A stretch of 64,000 nt of DNA from Pollutimonas bauzanensis (GTDB taxonomy: Bacteria; Pseudomonadota; Gammaproteobacteria; Burkholderiales; Burkholderiaceae_B), in NCBI RefSeq assembly GCF_900129885.1, contig NZ_FQXE01000003.1, positions 434,001 through 498,000 of the forward strand, in the 5' to 3' direction. Below, in pieces: positions 17,749-26,330 of this stretch; positions within the stretch are counted from its first letter, which is position 1, and each line of letters starts with the position of its first letter. The notes beneath the pieces are model-generated. The model did no database searches, was not told the origin of the DNA, and saw only the letters and a program-made list of their open reading frames with translations. The translations under genes were made by a program, and so were the position numbers.

Positions 17749-18621
17749 ATGTTGCTTTCTAATAAAGTCGCGCTTGTCACCGGCGCCGGCCAGGGCATAG
17801 GGGCGACCCTCGCCCGGGCGCTGGCCGATGCGGGCGCCAGCGTCATCGTCAACGATATCAACCACGGAAAGGCCGACGAAGTCGCGCACGCCATCGCCGC
17901 CGCGGGCGGGCGCGCCGTCGCGCAGCATTCGGACATCTCCACCTTCGGCGGCGCCGATGCGGCGGTCCAGGCGGCTATCGACGCCTATGGCCGGATCGAC
18001 ATCCTCGTCAACAATGCCGGCATCCTGCGCGACCGCATGAGCTACAACATGACCGAGAGTGAATGGGACCAGGTCATTGCCGTCTGCCTCAAGGGCACGT
18101 TTGCCTGCGCCAGGGCGGCGATAAGGGAAATGCGCCGTATTGGAGAGGGCGGCCGGATTATCAATATCGCATCGCGCTCGGGCCTGCGCGGCAGCATAGG
18201 CCAGGCGAATTATGCCGCCGCCAAGGCGGGCGTGCTGGGCCTGACCCGCACGCTCTGCCAGGAGGTCTCGAAATTCGGCATCACGGTCAATGCCATCAGC
18301 CCGCGCGCCGTCACCGACATGACCAACAGCATTCCCGAGCATGTCAGGAAAAAGAAGGACGCGTCATGGGCGGATACCTCGGTGGTGCGCCGCGGTACTC
18401 CGGAGCAGATCGCGCCGGCGGTCGTCTATCTGGCCAGCGGCGAGGCCGAGTGGATCACCGGCCAGGTGATAGGCATCGGCGGCGACAAGCTGTCTTTATG
18501 GTCGCATCCCAAGGAAGTGGCCGAGGCATTCATTTTCGGCGGCTGGTCGGTCGAGAACATGCGCGAGATGTTCCGCGCTTCTGTCGCATCGGAACTGCAG
18601 TCGGTCGGCAACAAGGATTAA
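17749..18621 (+). CDS. Short-chain dehydrogenase/reductase, 3-hydroxyacyl type
   Basis: A 290-residue NAD(P)-dependent oxidoreductase. The cofactor motif TGAGQGIG (residues 11-18), NNAG, the catalytic Ser (NIASRSGLRG) and the YAAAK active site (NYAAAKAGVLGL) are complete. The C-terminal extension after GQVIGIGGDKLSLWSHP runs about 40 residues beyond a normal FabG. This resembles the peroxisomal multifunctional-enzyme SDR domains that oxidise (R)-3-hydroxyacyl-CoA. It sits 31 bp after the Bug gene and 19 bp before the acyl-CoA synthetase. It probably performs the oxidation that follows MaoC hydration. Confidence 0.9.
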   Translation: MLLSNKVALVTGAGQGIGATLARALADAGASVIVNDINHGKADEVAHAIAAAGGRAVAQHSDISTFGGADAAVQAAIDAYGRIDILVNNAGILRDRMSYNMTESEWDQVIAVCLKGTFACARAAIREMRRIGEGGRIINIASRSGLRGSIGQANYAAAKAGVLGLTRTLCQEVSKFGITVNAISPRAVTDMTNSIPEHVRKKKDASWADTSVVRRGTPEQIAPAVVYLASGEAEWITGQVIGIGGDKLSLWSHPKEVAEAFIFGGWSVENMREMFRASVASELQSVGNKD

Positions 18622-18640
18622 ACCCGAGGCAAGTTGAAAA

Positions 18641-20875
18641 ATGGATTTAAACAATCAGTTGATGCCGGCGCGCGCGCGCATGGCCCCCGCGGACGTGGCC
18701 GGGCTTTTCAAGCCGAAGTCGATCGCCGTCGTGGGCGCTTCGGCCAATCCCGAAAGGTTCAGCGGCAAGATTATTCCCAGCCTGCTGCGGCAAGGCTATG
18801 GCGGCGCCATTTACCCGGTGAACCCGGGCCGCGGCAACATCGGCGGCCTGGCCTGCTATCCCGATCTGGCCGCGGTGCCGGGCGACGTGGATTGTGTCGT
18901 CTATGCCCTGGCCGCGGAGCATATCGGAGCCGTCCTGGACCAATGCCGGGACAAGCGCGTCAGGCTCATGGTGGTTTCGAGCGCGGGCTTTGCCGAGCGC
19001 GGCGACGCGCAGGGCGTGGCCATGCAGGAAAGCATGCTGGCGCGGGCCCGCGCGGCGGGCGTGCGGGTGCTGGGGCCGAATTGCATCGGCTTCATCAATA
19101 TGGTGAGCCGGGTGTGCGTGTCGTCGGCGGCGGCCGCGAGCTGGCCGGATATCCCTCAGGGCGGCATAGGCCTGGTATCCCAGAGCGGCGGGCTGGGACT
19201 GGCCACCATCCTGTACAGCGCGCTGGAAGATGGCATTTCGTTCAGCCATATCGTGACTACCGGCAATGAAGCCGACCTGGACACCATAGACATCGCCCGC
19301 TATTTGATCGCCGACGCAGCCACCGACGTCGTCGCCATGACCGTGGAGGCAGTGCGGGACAAGGCCGCTTTCTTCGGCGCGCTGCAAGAGGCGAAGGCGG
19401 CCGGCAAGCCCGTGGTCGTCTTGAAATCCGGCCGCACCGAGCTTGGCAAGACGATGGCCGCCTCGCACACTGGCGCGCTGGCCGGCTCGGCGGCGGTATT
19501 CGAGGCGGTGTGCGCGCAGTACGGCGCCATTTGCGCCAACGACGTGGACGATTTCTACCAGATCGCCGCCATGCTCGCCAAATTGCGGCGCGCGGGCAAG
19601 CTCGGAACGTTTGCGAACCCGGGCGCCCATTGCGCCGCGCTGTCGATTTCAGGCGGGCATATCGGTCTTTTCGCCGACCACGCATCGCTCGCCGGACTTG
19701 CCTTTCCAGCATTCTCCGGGCGCACCCAGGCCGCTATTGCACGGGAGCTGGGATTCGAGGGAAATTTCCAGAATCCCCTGGATACGACCGCCCGCACGAT
19801 AGGCGACGATGGATTCTGGGGGCGCTGCGCAAGCGTGCTGCTGGACGACGCAGCCATTGAAGTCGTCGTTCCCATCATCACCGTGGCGCGGACCTACGAG
19901 GCGGCGATCCGCGATTTCATCGACATCGCGCAGAAGTCGGGCAAGATCGTGGTGGTGGTATGGGCCGGCGGCGATTTCGAAGGCGAGGGACGGCGTTTGC
20001 TGATGCAAAGCAATGTGCCGGTTTTCCGCACGCCAGCGCGCGCGGCGGCGGCGATCCGCGCGCTGGACAGCTATTGCCGCGGCCGCGGCCGGGGTTCGCC
20101 GCAAGCCGCCGCCCATGCCCCGGATGCAAGCCTGGCCCAGGCCAGGCTGCTGTTGCAGGAGTACGCCGCCGCCGGGCGCAGCGCCCTTACCGAACGCGAG
20201 AGCAAGCATATTCTGCATCTGGTGGGCTTTCCCGTTACGCGCGAGCTCTCCGCGGAAAGCGCGGAGCAGGCCGTGGCCGCGGCCCGGTCCATAGGCTACC
20301 CGGTGGCGCTCAAGGGCGAGCATCCGCAGATTCTGCACAAGACCGAGCTCGGACTGGTGTTCCTGGGACTCGAGGAGCCTGCCGCTGTGAGCCAGGCCTT
20401 CGCCCAGGCGATGGCCGGCATGAGCCGGGCGGCGCCGGGGCCTGGCAAGGTCCTGGTGCAGGAAATGGCGGATTCCGGCACCGAGCTGATCCTGGGCGTT
20501 ACGTCGGACCCGGAGTTCGGCCCTGTCGTGGTGCTGGGTCTTGGCGGGATCTTTGTGGAAATCCTGCGGGACGTCTCGATGCGCGTGGCGCCTTTCGATC
20601 AAGACGAGGCCATGGGCATGATAGACGGGTTGCGTGGCGGCCGCTTATTGCAGGGCGTGCGGGGGCAAGCAGCGGTGGACCGCGGCGAACTCGCGCGGCT
20701 GCTGCTGCGGCTCAGCCTGTTCGCCCATGTGAACGCGGACCTGATACGGGAAATCGACGTCAATCCCCTGGTCCTGGATAAGCGCAACAAAGGCCTGCTG
20801 GCCCTCGATGCCCTGATTGTATTGAAGCAGGCCGGCGCCGCCGCGCCTGGCTTGCAGCTTGAGCTGGCTGAATAA
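18641..20875 (+). CDS. NDP-forming acyl-CoA synthetase (fused alpha-beta)
   Basis: A 744-residue fused ligase. Domain order is a CoA-binding Rossmann domain (about 22-160; FKPKSIAVVGASANPERFSG), a succinyl-CoA-ligase-like domain with the phosphorylatable His in AASHTGALAGS (about residues 269-279), a second ligase domain, and a C-terminal ATP-grasp domain (about 515-730; YPVALKGEHPQILHKTELG, and EIDVNPL near the end). Such enzymes join CoA to a carboxylate while converting ATP to ADP and phosphate, or run in reverse. In this operon it most plausibly activates the imported acid. ATG 18641 is preceded only weakly by GAGGCAAG. Confidence 0.92.
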   Translation: MDLNNQLMPARARMAPADVAGLFKPKSIAVVGASANPERFSGKIIPSLLRQGYGGAIYPVNPGRGNIGGLACYPDLAAVPGDVDCVVYALAAEHIGAVLDQCRDKRVRLMVVSSAGFAERGDAQGVAMQESMLARARAAGVRVLGPNCIGFINMVSRVCVSSAAAASWPDIPQGGIGLVSQSGGLGLATILYSALEDGISFSHIVTTGNEADLDTIDIARYLIADAATDVVAMTVEAVRDKAAFFGALQEAKAAGKPVVVLKSGRTELGKTMAASHTGALAGSAAVFEAVCAQYGAICANDVDDFYQIAAMLAKLRRAGKLGTFANPGAHCAALSISGGHIGLFADHASLAGLAFPAFSGRTQAAIARELGFEGNFQNPLDTTARTIGDDGFWGRCASVLLDDAAIEVVVPIITVARTYEAAIRDFIDIAQKSGKIVVVVWAGGDFEGEGRRLLMQSNVPVFRTPARAAAAIRALDSYCRGRGRGSPQAAAHAPDASLAQARLLLQEYAAAGRSALTERESKHILHLVGFPVTRELSAESAEQAVAAARSIGYPVALKGEHPQILHKTELGLVFLGLEEPAAVSQAFAQAMAGMSRAAPGPGKVLVQEMADSGTELILGVTSDPEFGPVVVLGLGGIFVEILRDVSMRVAPFDQDEAMGMIDGLRGGRLLQGVRGQAAVDRGELARLLLRLSLFAHVNADLIREIDVNPLVLDKRNKGLLALDALIVLKQAGAAAPGLQLELAE

Positions 20876-20884
20876 GGAGTGGCA

Positions 20885-21343
20885 ATGGAACTGGACCGGT
20901 CTCTGGTTGGCAGCGCGACAGCGCCTTTCGTGGTCGAAGTGGAAAAGGGCGCGATACGCGCCTTCGCGGACGCCATCGGTGACGACAATCGCCTGGCGCG
21001 CGATGAGGATTTTGCCCGAAGCAAAGGCTATGGAGGGCTGGTGGCGCCGCCGACATTTCCGGCGAGCTTTCGCCCGCCGGAGCGCCAGCCCTGGCTGCTC
21101 GGCCTGGATGAGGGCCGGATACTGGCGGGCGAACAATATTTCAAGTATGCGCGCCCTGTCGTGTCGGGCGATGTGCTGACATGCCGGCTGCATTTCGTCC
21201 GCGTGGACGAAAAGGCCGGGCGCAGCGGCGCCATGCTCCTGGTGGTGCAGGAATTGCGCGCCGCCGATGCGCATGGCGACTTGGTGGTCGCCAATGGCCG
21301 CGTGGTGATCTACCGGGCGGCAGGCCGCCTGCCGGCGGCCTGA
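20885..21343 (+). CDS. MaoC-like N-terminal dehydratase domain protein (FAS1-DH type)
   Basis: A 152-residue single hot-dog domain. The pattern FVVEVEKGAIRAFADAIGDDN, with VAPPTFPASFRP and GEQYFKYARPVVSGDVLTCR, matches the MaoC_dehydrat_N family. Such domains often pair with a catalytic MaoC domain from the next gene to form a heteromeric enoyl-CoA hydratase (as in ChsH1-ChsH2 of steroid degradation). AAGGAG directly precedes ATG 20885, which I prefer over GTG 20879. It lacks the canonical hydratase 2 D-x-N-P-x-H motif, so it is likely the non-catalytic partner. Confidence 0.85.
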   Translation: MELDRSLVGSATAPFVVEVEKGAIRAFADAIGDDNRLARDEDFARSKGYGGLVAPPTFPASFRPPERQPWLLGLDEGRILAGEQYFKYARPVVSGDVLTCRLHFVRVDEKAGRSGAMLLVVQELRAADAHGDLVVANGRVVIYRAAGRLPAA

Positions 21344-21366
21344 CCGCGCTTCTTCAAGGAAACAGA

Positions 21367-21801
21367 ATGAGCAATGACATACATCTACGCGATATGTCCG
21401 TCGGCCAGCAGCGCCAGACGACCCATGGGCCGGTAAGCACGACGCAATTGGTCAAGTATGCCGGCGCCTCCGGAGACTTCAATCGCATACATTTCGACTA
21501 CCCCTTTGCGCGCGAAGCCGGATTGGAAGGCGTGCTCGCCCACGGCATGCTGACGATGGGCTTCGCGGCTTCCTGCCTGGCGCAGGCAATCGGCCCCGAC
21601 GCGCTGGTCACCGAGCTGTCGGCGCGCTTCCTCGCTCCTGTCATGGCGGGAGACAGCGTCACGGTCACGGTGACCCTGGTCGGCAAGGAAAACGGCGCGC
21701 TGCGTTTCGATCTGCAGGCCAGCGTGGGCCGGAAGACGGTGCTGCAAGGCAAGGCGGCTGCCGCGCCGCATGGTCTGGAACGACGGGACGGCCGGTTATG
21801 A
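21367..21801 (+). CDS. MaoC-like (R)-specific enoyl-CoA hydratase
   Basis: A 144-residue hot-dog protein with the hydratase 2 motif YAGASGDFNRIHFDYPFA (about 31-48). The catalytic Asp and His are present, while the usual Pro after Asn is Arg. It is followed by HGMLTMGFAAS, the other half of the active site. It would hydrate a trans-2-enoyl-CoA to an (R)-3-hydroxyacyl-CoA, the substrate expected for the SDR encoded upstream. It is separated by 23 bp from its partner gene, and its stop overlaps the thiolase ATG by 4 bp. Confidence 0.9.
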   Translation: MSNDIHLRDMSVGQQRQTTHGPVSTTQLVKYAGASGDFNRIHFDYPFAREAGLEGVLAHGMLTMGFAASCLAQAIGPDALVTELSARFLAPVMAGDSVTVTVTLVGKENGALRFDLQASVGRKTVLQGKAAAAPHGLERRDGRL

Positions 21802-22496
21802 CGATCAACGGCAAGGCCTACATCGTGGGCGCTTACGAACACCCGACGCGCCATGCGCCCGACGCTTCCACCGCGCAATTGCACGCCGAAGTGGCATTGG
21901 GCGCGCTCCAGGACGCGGGCCTGGAGCGCCGCGATGTGGATGGGTATTTTTGTTCGGGCGATGCGCCGGGCATGGGCCCCGCTTCCATGCTCGAATACCT
22001 GAATTTGAGCGTCAGGCATGCCGACTCCACCGATATCGGCGGGGCGTCGTACCTGTCGCTGGCCAGCCATGCCGCGCAGGCGATCGCGGCGGGGAAATGC
22101 GATATCGCGCTTGTCACCTTGGCGGGACGCCCGCGCAGCGAAGGGGTGGCCACCGGGCTGCACGCCAAGCCGCGCAACCCCGCGCAGCCGGATTTCCAGT
22201 GGGAATATCCCTGCGGCCTGAGCAATGTCAATGGCTACGGCATCGGCGAGAAAAATTCCGGCGCCTTTGCCCAACCCCGAAACCGAGCCATTCTGGGCGG
22301 CGGCCAGGCAAGGGAAATTCTTGATACGCCGCTGCGCCTCGTGCCGGCAGGCGCATTGGTATCCGCGCGCGATCTGCCCGTTCTGCGGCGGCGCAACCGC
22401 CTGGCAGGAAGCCAGCGGCAAAGCCGTCATCTATACATACAGCGTAATGCGTCGGGCGGCGCAGCCTTTTGCCGCCGCGTATGTGACCCTGGATGA
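21798..22496 (+). pseudogene. SCP2-type thiolase, truncated by internal deletion
   Basis: It starts at ATG 21798 (ATGA overlap with the MaoC gene) and shows an authentic thiolase N-terminus: KAYIVGAYEHPTRHAPDAS, VDGYFCSGDAPGMGP, STDIGGASYLSLASHAAQAI and TLAGRPRSEG. Homology ends at about residue 147 (YPCGLSNVNGYG, near 22236). Family members are about 390 residues; the missing C-terminal 240 residues include conserved His/Cys catalytic segments. The frame continues to 22496 only as an out-of-frame reading of the DUF35 gene. The junction falls at the DUF35 start, so roughly 0.7 kb was probably lost by a deletion. Confidence 0.8.
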
Positions 22497-22626
22497 AGGG
22501 CCGACCTTGCTTACCAATATTGTCGATTGCGATTTCGACAAGTTGTCCATAGGCGGCAGGGTTTCAGTGGTGTTTGTGCCGGTGGACGAAGAGGGGGCTG
22601 TCGTTCCCATGTTCGCGCCGGATTGA
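22231..22626 (+). CDS. DUF35 OB-fold/Zn-ribbon acyl-CoA-associated protein
   Basis: A 131-residue protein. The Zn-ribbon CASCRQAHWYPRAICPFC (C-x2-C-x11-C-x2-C) is preceded by the family N-terminus ARKIPAPLPNPETEPFW and followed by the OB-fold (ASGKAVIYTYSVMRRAA ... GGRVSVVFVPVDEEG). DUF35 proteins bind thiolase-like partners; in ChsH2-Ltp2 the DUF35 part is needed for retro-aldol cleavage. ATG 22231 gives MATASARKIPAPLP, a natural start; ATG 22225 is also in frame. The start lies within the remaining thiolase fragment, and no SD is visible, probably because the deletion removed the original upstream sequence. Confidence 0.85.
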   Translation: MATASARKIPAPLPNPETEPFWAAARQGKFLIRRCASCRQAHWYPRAICPFCGGATAWQEASGKAVIYTYSVMRRAAQPFAAAYVTLDEGPTLLTNIVDCDFDKLSIGGRVSVVFVPVDEEGAVVPMFAPD

Positions 22627-22658
22627 GCGCCATGTCTTTTAATGACTAGGAGAAAACA

Positions 22659-23513
22659 ATGGATTTGGGATTGACGGACAAAATAGTATGCATCACCGGC
22701 GGCAGCCGCGGAATCGGCCTGGCCACGGCCTGCGGCTTTGCCGCCGAGCGCGCGCGCGTGATCATCTGCGCGCGCAACAAGGACCGGCTCGACGAGGCGG
22801 TGGGCCGTATACGCGAGGCCACCGGCGTGACGGTCGACGCGGTCCAGACCGATGTGACGAGCACGGCCGACATCGACACGCTCGTCCAGCATATCGAGCG
22901 GCAATATGGGCGCCTGGATATCCTGGTCAATAACGCGGGCACCGGGATATACAAGCCATTTTCCCAAGTCACCGACGATGAGCTGCTTGAAGGGATGTCC
23001 ATCAATTTCTTCGCGCAGTTCAGGACCACGCAGCGCGCGCTGGCCTTGCTGCAGAAGGCGGGGCGGGCGGTGGTGATCAATGTGTCGGGGCGCACGGCAT
23101 TGCGCGGCAATTTCCCGCCGGGCTCCAGCTGCACCGGGCCCGCCAAAGCGGCCGAGCTGCGGTTTTCCATAGACCTGGCGACCGAACTGGCCGGATACGG
23201 GATACGGGTCAATTGCGTGGTGCCTGGCGTGGTCAAGTCCGACGACCGGTTCCAGCTGTGGGAGCGGCAGGCCATAGGCGGCGACTTGGACAAGCAGGCG
23301 ACCGACGCCGTGCGCCAGGAAATGGAAGCGGTTTCGGTTCCCGCCGGACAAGGCTGGGGCAGGCCGGAAGAGGTGGCTGACGTGATTGTCTTCCTGGCGT
23401 CTTCACGATCATCCTACGTGAATGGCGTGGCGCTGACCGTGGATGGCGGGCCGCATAACAAATCGTATGTCACGCAGTTGTATGCCCGCCCGCCGGCTCA
23501 GGATAAAAAATAG
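22659..23513 (+). CDS. SDR-family protein lacking the catalytic tyrosine
   Basis: A 284-residue Rossmann protein. The cofactor motif TGGSRGIG (about 12-19), the NNAG motif and Ser in INVSGRTALRG are present. The YxxxK site is TGPAK (SSCTGPAKAAEL): Lys is kept but Tyr is Thr, and no Tyr lies nearby. The spacing between Ser and Lys is also three residues longer than usual. The C-terminus has the usual LASSRSSYVNGVALTVDGG. It is either a non-redox or altered SDR, or relies on another acid. It is the last gene of the first operon, 32 bp after DUF35, with an AGGAG SD. Fold certain, activity uncertain. Confidence 0.85.
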   Translation: MDLGLTDKIVCITGGSRGIGLATACGFAAERARVIICARNKDRLDEAVGRIREATGVTVDAVQTDVTSTADIDTLVQHIERQYGRLDILVNNAGTGIYKPFSQVTDDELLEGMSINFFAQFRTTQRALALLQKAGRAVVINVSGRTALRGNFPPGSSCTGPAKAAELRFSIDLATELAGYGIRVNCVVPGVVKSDDRFQLWERQAIGGDLDKQATDAVRQEMEAVSVPAGQGWGRPEEVADVIVFLASSRSSYVNGVALTVDGGPHNKSYVTQLYARPPAQDKK

Positions 23514-23515
23514 CG

Positions 23516-23534
23516 GTATACTTATGTATACAAT
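23516..23534. promoter_or_regulatory. Predicted GntR-type operator, copy 2 (upstream of tcuA)
   Basis: GTATAC-TTAT-GTATAC-AAT. It shares the perfect 11-mer ATGTATACAAT (23524-23534) with the site in the gntR/araC gap, in inverted orientation, and has two GTATAC cores exactly one helical turn (10 bp) apart. It lies 49 bp upstream of the preferred tcuA start and so probably overlaps the tcuAB promoter. Confidence 0.65.
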
Positions 23535-23582
23535 TAAATCCAATCAATGAGCCAGTCGGTTTCTGGCCAGGGAGAGAGTCTG

Positions 23583-25016
23583 GTGAGTGGATCATCGCTA
23601 TATGACGTGCTGGTCATCGGCGGCGGGAATGCGGCGCTGTGCGCCGCCCTGATGGCCCGCGAGGCGGGCGCGAGCGTCTTGTTGCTGGAATCGGCGCCGC
23701 GCGAATGGCGCGGCGGCAACTCGCAGCACACGCGCAACCTGCGCTGCATGCACGACGCGCCGCAGGACGTGCTGGTGGACGCCTATCCCGAAGAGGAATA
23801 CTGGCAGGATTTGCTGAAAGTCACCGGCGGCATCACCAATGAAAAGCTGGCGCGCATGGTGATACGCTCCACGGCGACGTGCCGGGACTGGATGCGCAAG
23901 CACGGCGTCAATTTCCAGAATCCGCTGTCGGGCACACTGCATGTGGCGCGCACCAACGCATTTTTCATGGGCGGCGGCAAGGCCCTGGTCAATGCGTATT
24001 ACCGCAGCGCCGAGCGGCTGGGCGTGCATATCCGCTATGACTCGCCCGTGGATGCCATCGAGCTGGACGGCGGGCGTTTCATTGCGGCGCGCAGCGGCAA
24101 AGAACGCATCGAGGCCCGCAGCTGTGTCCTGGCGGCGGGCGGCTTCGAGTCCAATCGCGAATGGCTGCGCGAGGCATGGGGCCAGAACGAGCGCGGCGAA
24201 TGGCCGGCCGACAATTTCCTGATTCGCGGCACGCGCTTCAACCAGGGCGTGCTGTTGCGCTATATGCTGGACGCGGGCGCCGATGCCATCGGCGACCCGT
24301 CCCAATCCCATTGCGTGGCCATCGACGCCCGCGCGCCCTTGTACGATGGCGGCATCTGTACGCGCATCGACTGCGTGTCGCTGGGGGTCGTGGTCAACCG
24401 CGATGCGCAGCGGTTCTACGACGAGGGCGAGGATTTCTGGCCCAAGCGCTACGCCATCTGGGGGCGCCTGGTGGCGCAGCAGCCGGGCCAGATCGCTTAT
24501 TCCATCATCGATGCCAAGTCGGTCGGCCGTTTCATGCCGCCCGTCTTCCCGGGCACGCAAGCCGATACGCTGCCCGAGCTCGCCGGCAAGCTGGGGCTGG
24601 ATCCCGCCGCCTTCACCCGCACGGTGGAGGACTACAACGCGGCTTGCCGTATCGGCACGTTCGACCATACGGTGCTCGACGACTGCCATACCGAAGGCCT
24701 GGCGGTGAGTAAAACCCATTGGGCCAGGCCTATCGATACGGGGCCGTTTTTCGGCTATGCCTTGCGCCCGGGCATCACGTTCACATATCTGGGCCTCAAG
24801 GTCGACGAACACGCGGCCGTCCACTTCAATGGCATGCCCAGCGACAACCTGTTCGTGGCGGGCGAGATGATGGCCGGCAACGTGCTGGGCAAAGGCTATA
24901 CGGCGGGAGTCGGCATGTCGATAGGCACCGCATTTGGCCGTATCGCAGGCGACCGCGCGGCGGCCGCCGCGAAACAACAAGCAACGCTTACAGGAGGCGA
25001 GCGCAATGCCGCTTGA
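23583..25016 (+). CDS. tcuA: FAD-dependent tricarballylate dehydrogenase TcuA
   Basis: A 477-residue flavoprotein of the succinate dehydrogenase/fumarate reductase family. The FAD motif [16 protein letters not shown] is at the N-terminus, [14 protein letters not shown] follows, and the C-terminal [27 protein letters not shown] is the family end. TcuA oxidises tricarballylate to cis-aconitate. I prefer GTG 23583 because GGGAGAGAG lies just upstream; ATG 23547 is in frame but has no SD and adds 12 unlikely residues. It is followed by tcuB with an 11-bp overlap. Specificity for tricarballylate is by family; a related polycarboxylate is possible. Confidence 0.9.
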   Translation: MSGSSLYDVLVIGGGNAALCAALMAREAGASVLLLESAPREWRGGNSQHTRNLRCMHDAPQDVLVDAYPEEEYWQDLLKVTGGITNEKLARMVIRSTATCRDWMRKHGVNFQNPLSGTLHVARTNAFFMGGGKALVNAYYRSAERLGVHIRYDSPVDAIELDGGRFIAARSGKERIEARSCVLAAGGFESNREWLREAWGQNERGEWPADNFLIRGTRFNQGVLLRYMLDAGADAIGDPSQSHCVAIDARAPLYDGGICTRIDCVSLGVVVNRDAQRFYDEGEDFWPKRYAIWGRLVAQQPGQIAYSIIDAKSVGRFMPPVFPGTQADTLPELAGKLGLDPAAFTRTVEDYNAACRIGTFDHTVLDDCHTEGLAVSKTHWARPIDTGPFFGYALRPGITFTYLGLKVDEHAAVHFNGMPSDNLFVAGEMMAGNVLGKGYTAGVGMSIGTAFGRIAGDRAAAAAKQQATLTGGERNAA

Positions 25017-26229
25017 CAAGTTGATGAGCGAGGCCAAATCTCTGGCCTCGGGGGAAATGCAGGCCGCCGCGGAATTCTCGCCAGGCGCGGGCGCGGCCTG
25101 TGGCGGGGCGTCGCCCGCGCTGGCATTGCTGACGGCCGATGAAGCCGAGGCGGCGCGCATTTTGCAGATATGCAATGCCTGCCGCTATTGCGAGGGGTTC
25201 TGCGCCGTATTTCCGGCCATGACCCGCCGCCTGGAATTCGGCAAAGCCGATATCAATTACCTGGCCAATTTATGCCATAACTGCGGGGACTGCCTGCACG
25301 CCTGTCAGTACGCCGCGCCGCACGAATTCGACGTGAACGTGCCGAAAGTCATGGCCAAAGTGCGGCTGCAAACCTATACGGACTATGCCTGGCCGCCATT
25401 CCTGGGCGCTTTGTACAAGCGCAACGGCCTGGCCCTGTCGCTGGCCATTGCGGCTGCGCTGGCGCTGTTCCTGGCGCTGACCGTGGCCATGACCGGCACG
25501 CTGCTGCACGAACCGCTGGCCGGCGATTTCTATGCGATCTTTCCGCATAATATGCTGGTGCTGATGTTCGGCGCGGTATTCGGCTTCGCCATATTGGCGC
25601 TCGGGCTGGGCGTGGCCAGCTTCTGGCGGCAGGTGTCGCCCGGCAAAGCGTCGGGCGCGGCCCTGGCGGAGACGACCCAGGACGTGCTCAGCTTGCGCTA
25701 TCTGGATGGCGGCCATGGCAAGGGCTGCAACAACCAGGACGATGCCTTCACCCTGTGGCGCAGGCGCTTCCATCACTTCACTTTCTACGGTTTCATGCTG
25801 TGCTTTGCGGCAACCAGCGTGGCAACGCTCTACCACTACCTGCTGGACCTGCATGCGCCTTATTCCCTGTCCAGTTTGCCGGTGGTGCTGGGGACGCTGG
25901 GCGGAATCGGCCTGTTGATCGGGCCCGCCGGCTTGCTGTGGATGAATCTTGTGCGCCACCCCGAGCATGGCGACGCGGCGCAAAAGCCTATGGACCGCGG
26001 CTTCATCGCCCTGCTATTCTTGATCAGCCTCAGCGGGCTGGCTCTGCTGGTTTTGCGCGATACCCGCTATATGGGGCTGTTGCTGGCGCTGCATCTGGGC
26101 GTGGTGATGGCCTTGTTCCTGACCATGCCTTACGGCAAGTTCGCCCATGGCATATACCGTACGGCGGCCTTGCTGAAATGGGCAATTGAAAAGCGCCAGC
26201 CGCTCAAGCTTAAACTGGGATCGGATTGA
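25006..26229 (+). CDS. tcuB: TcuB, membrane electron-transfer partner of TcuA
   Basis: A 407-residue protein that re-oxidises TcuA and passes electrons to the membrane pool. The N-terminal part carries two ferredoxin-like cysteine clusters, [15 protein letters not shown] and [19 protein letters not shown]. Six hydrophobic segments follow, with several His residues ([17 protein letters not shown]) that could bind heme or quinone. Length and order match TcuB/CitB proteins. AGGAGG precedes ATG 25006, inside the end of tcuA, so translation is coupled. Confidence 0.92.
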   Translation: MPLDKLMSEAKSLASGEMQAAAEFSPGAGAACGGASPALALLTADEAEAARILQICNACRYCEGFCAVFPAMTRRLEFGKADINYLANLCHNCGDCLHACQYAAPHEFDVNVPKVMAKVRLQTYTDYAWPPFLGALYKRNGLALSLAIAAALALFLALTVAMTGTLLHEPLAGDFYAIFPHNMLVLMFGAVFGFAILALGLGVASFWRQVSPGKASGAALAETTQDVLSLRYLDGGHGKGCNNQDDAFTLWRRRFHHFTFYGFMLCFAATSVATLYHYLLDLHAPYSLSSLPVVLGTLGGIGLLIGPAGLLWMNLVRHPEHGDAAQKPMDRGFIALLFLISLSGLALLVLRDTRYMGLLLALHLGVVMALFLTMPYGKFAHGIYRTAALLKWAIEKRQPLKLKLGSD

Positions 26230-26330
26230 CCACGAGCCTGAGCGCAAGCCTCGCCCTTCAGGCCGGAGTTCTTCACACATAGTCATTACCCGCTGGAAAC
26301 CCGTAAATTCAAAGTCTGGAGATATGCATC

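Noticed and set aside
18647-19630. 327-residue minus-strand frame opposite the acyl-CoA synthetase
   Set aside because: His/Arg/Gly-rich shadow frame lacking any recognisable domain.
25270-25983. 237-residue minus-strand frame inside tcuB
   Set aside because: Shadow of TcuB membrane codons; no start signal or homology.
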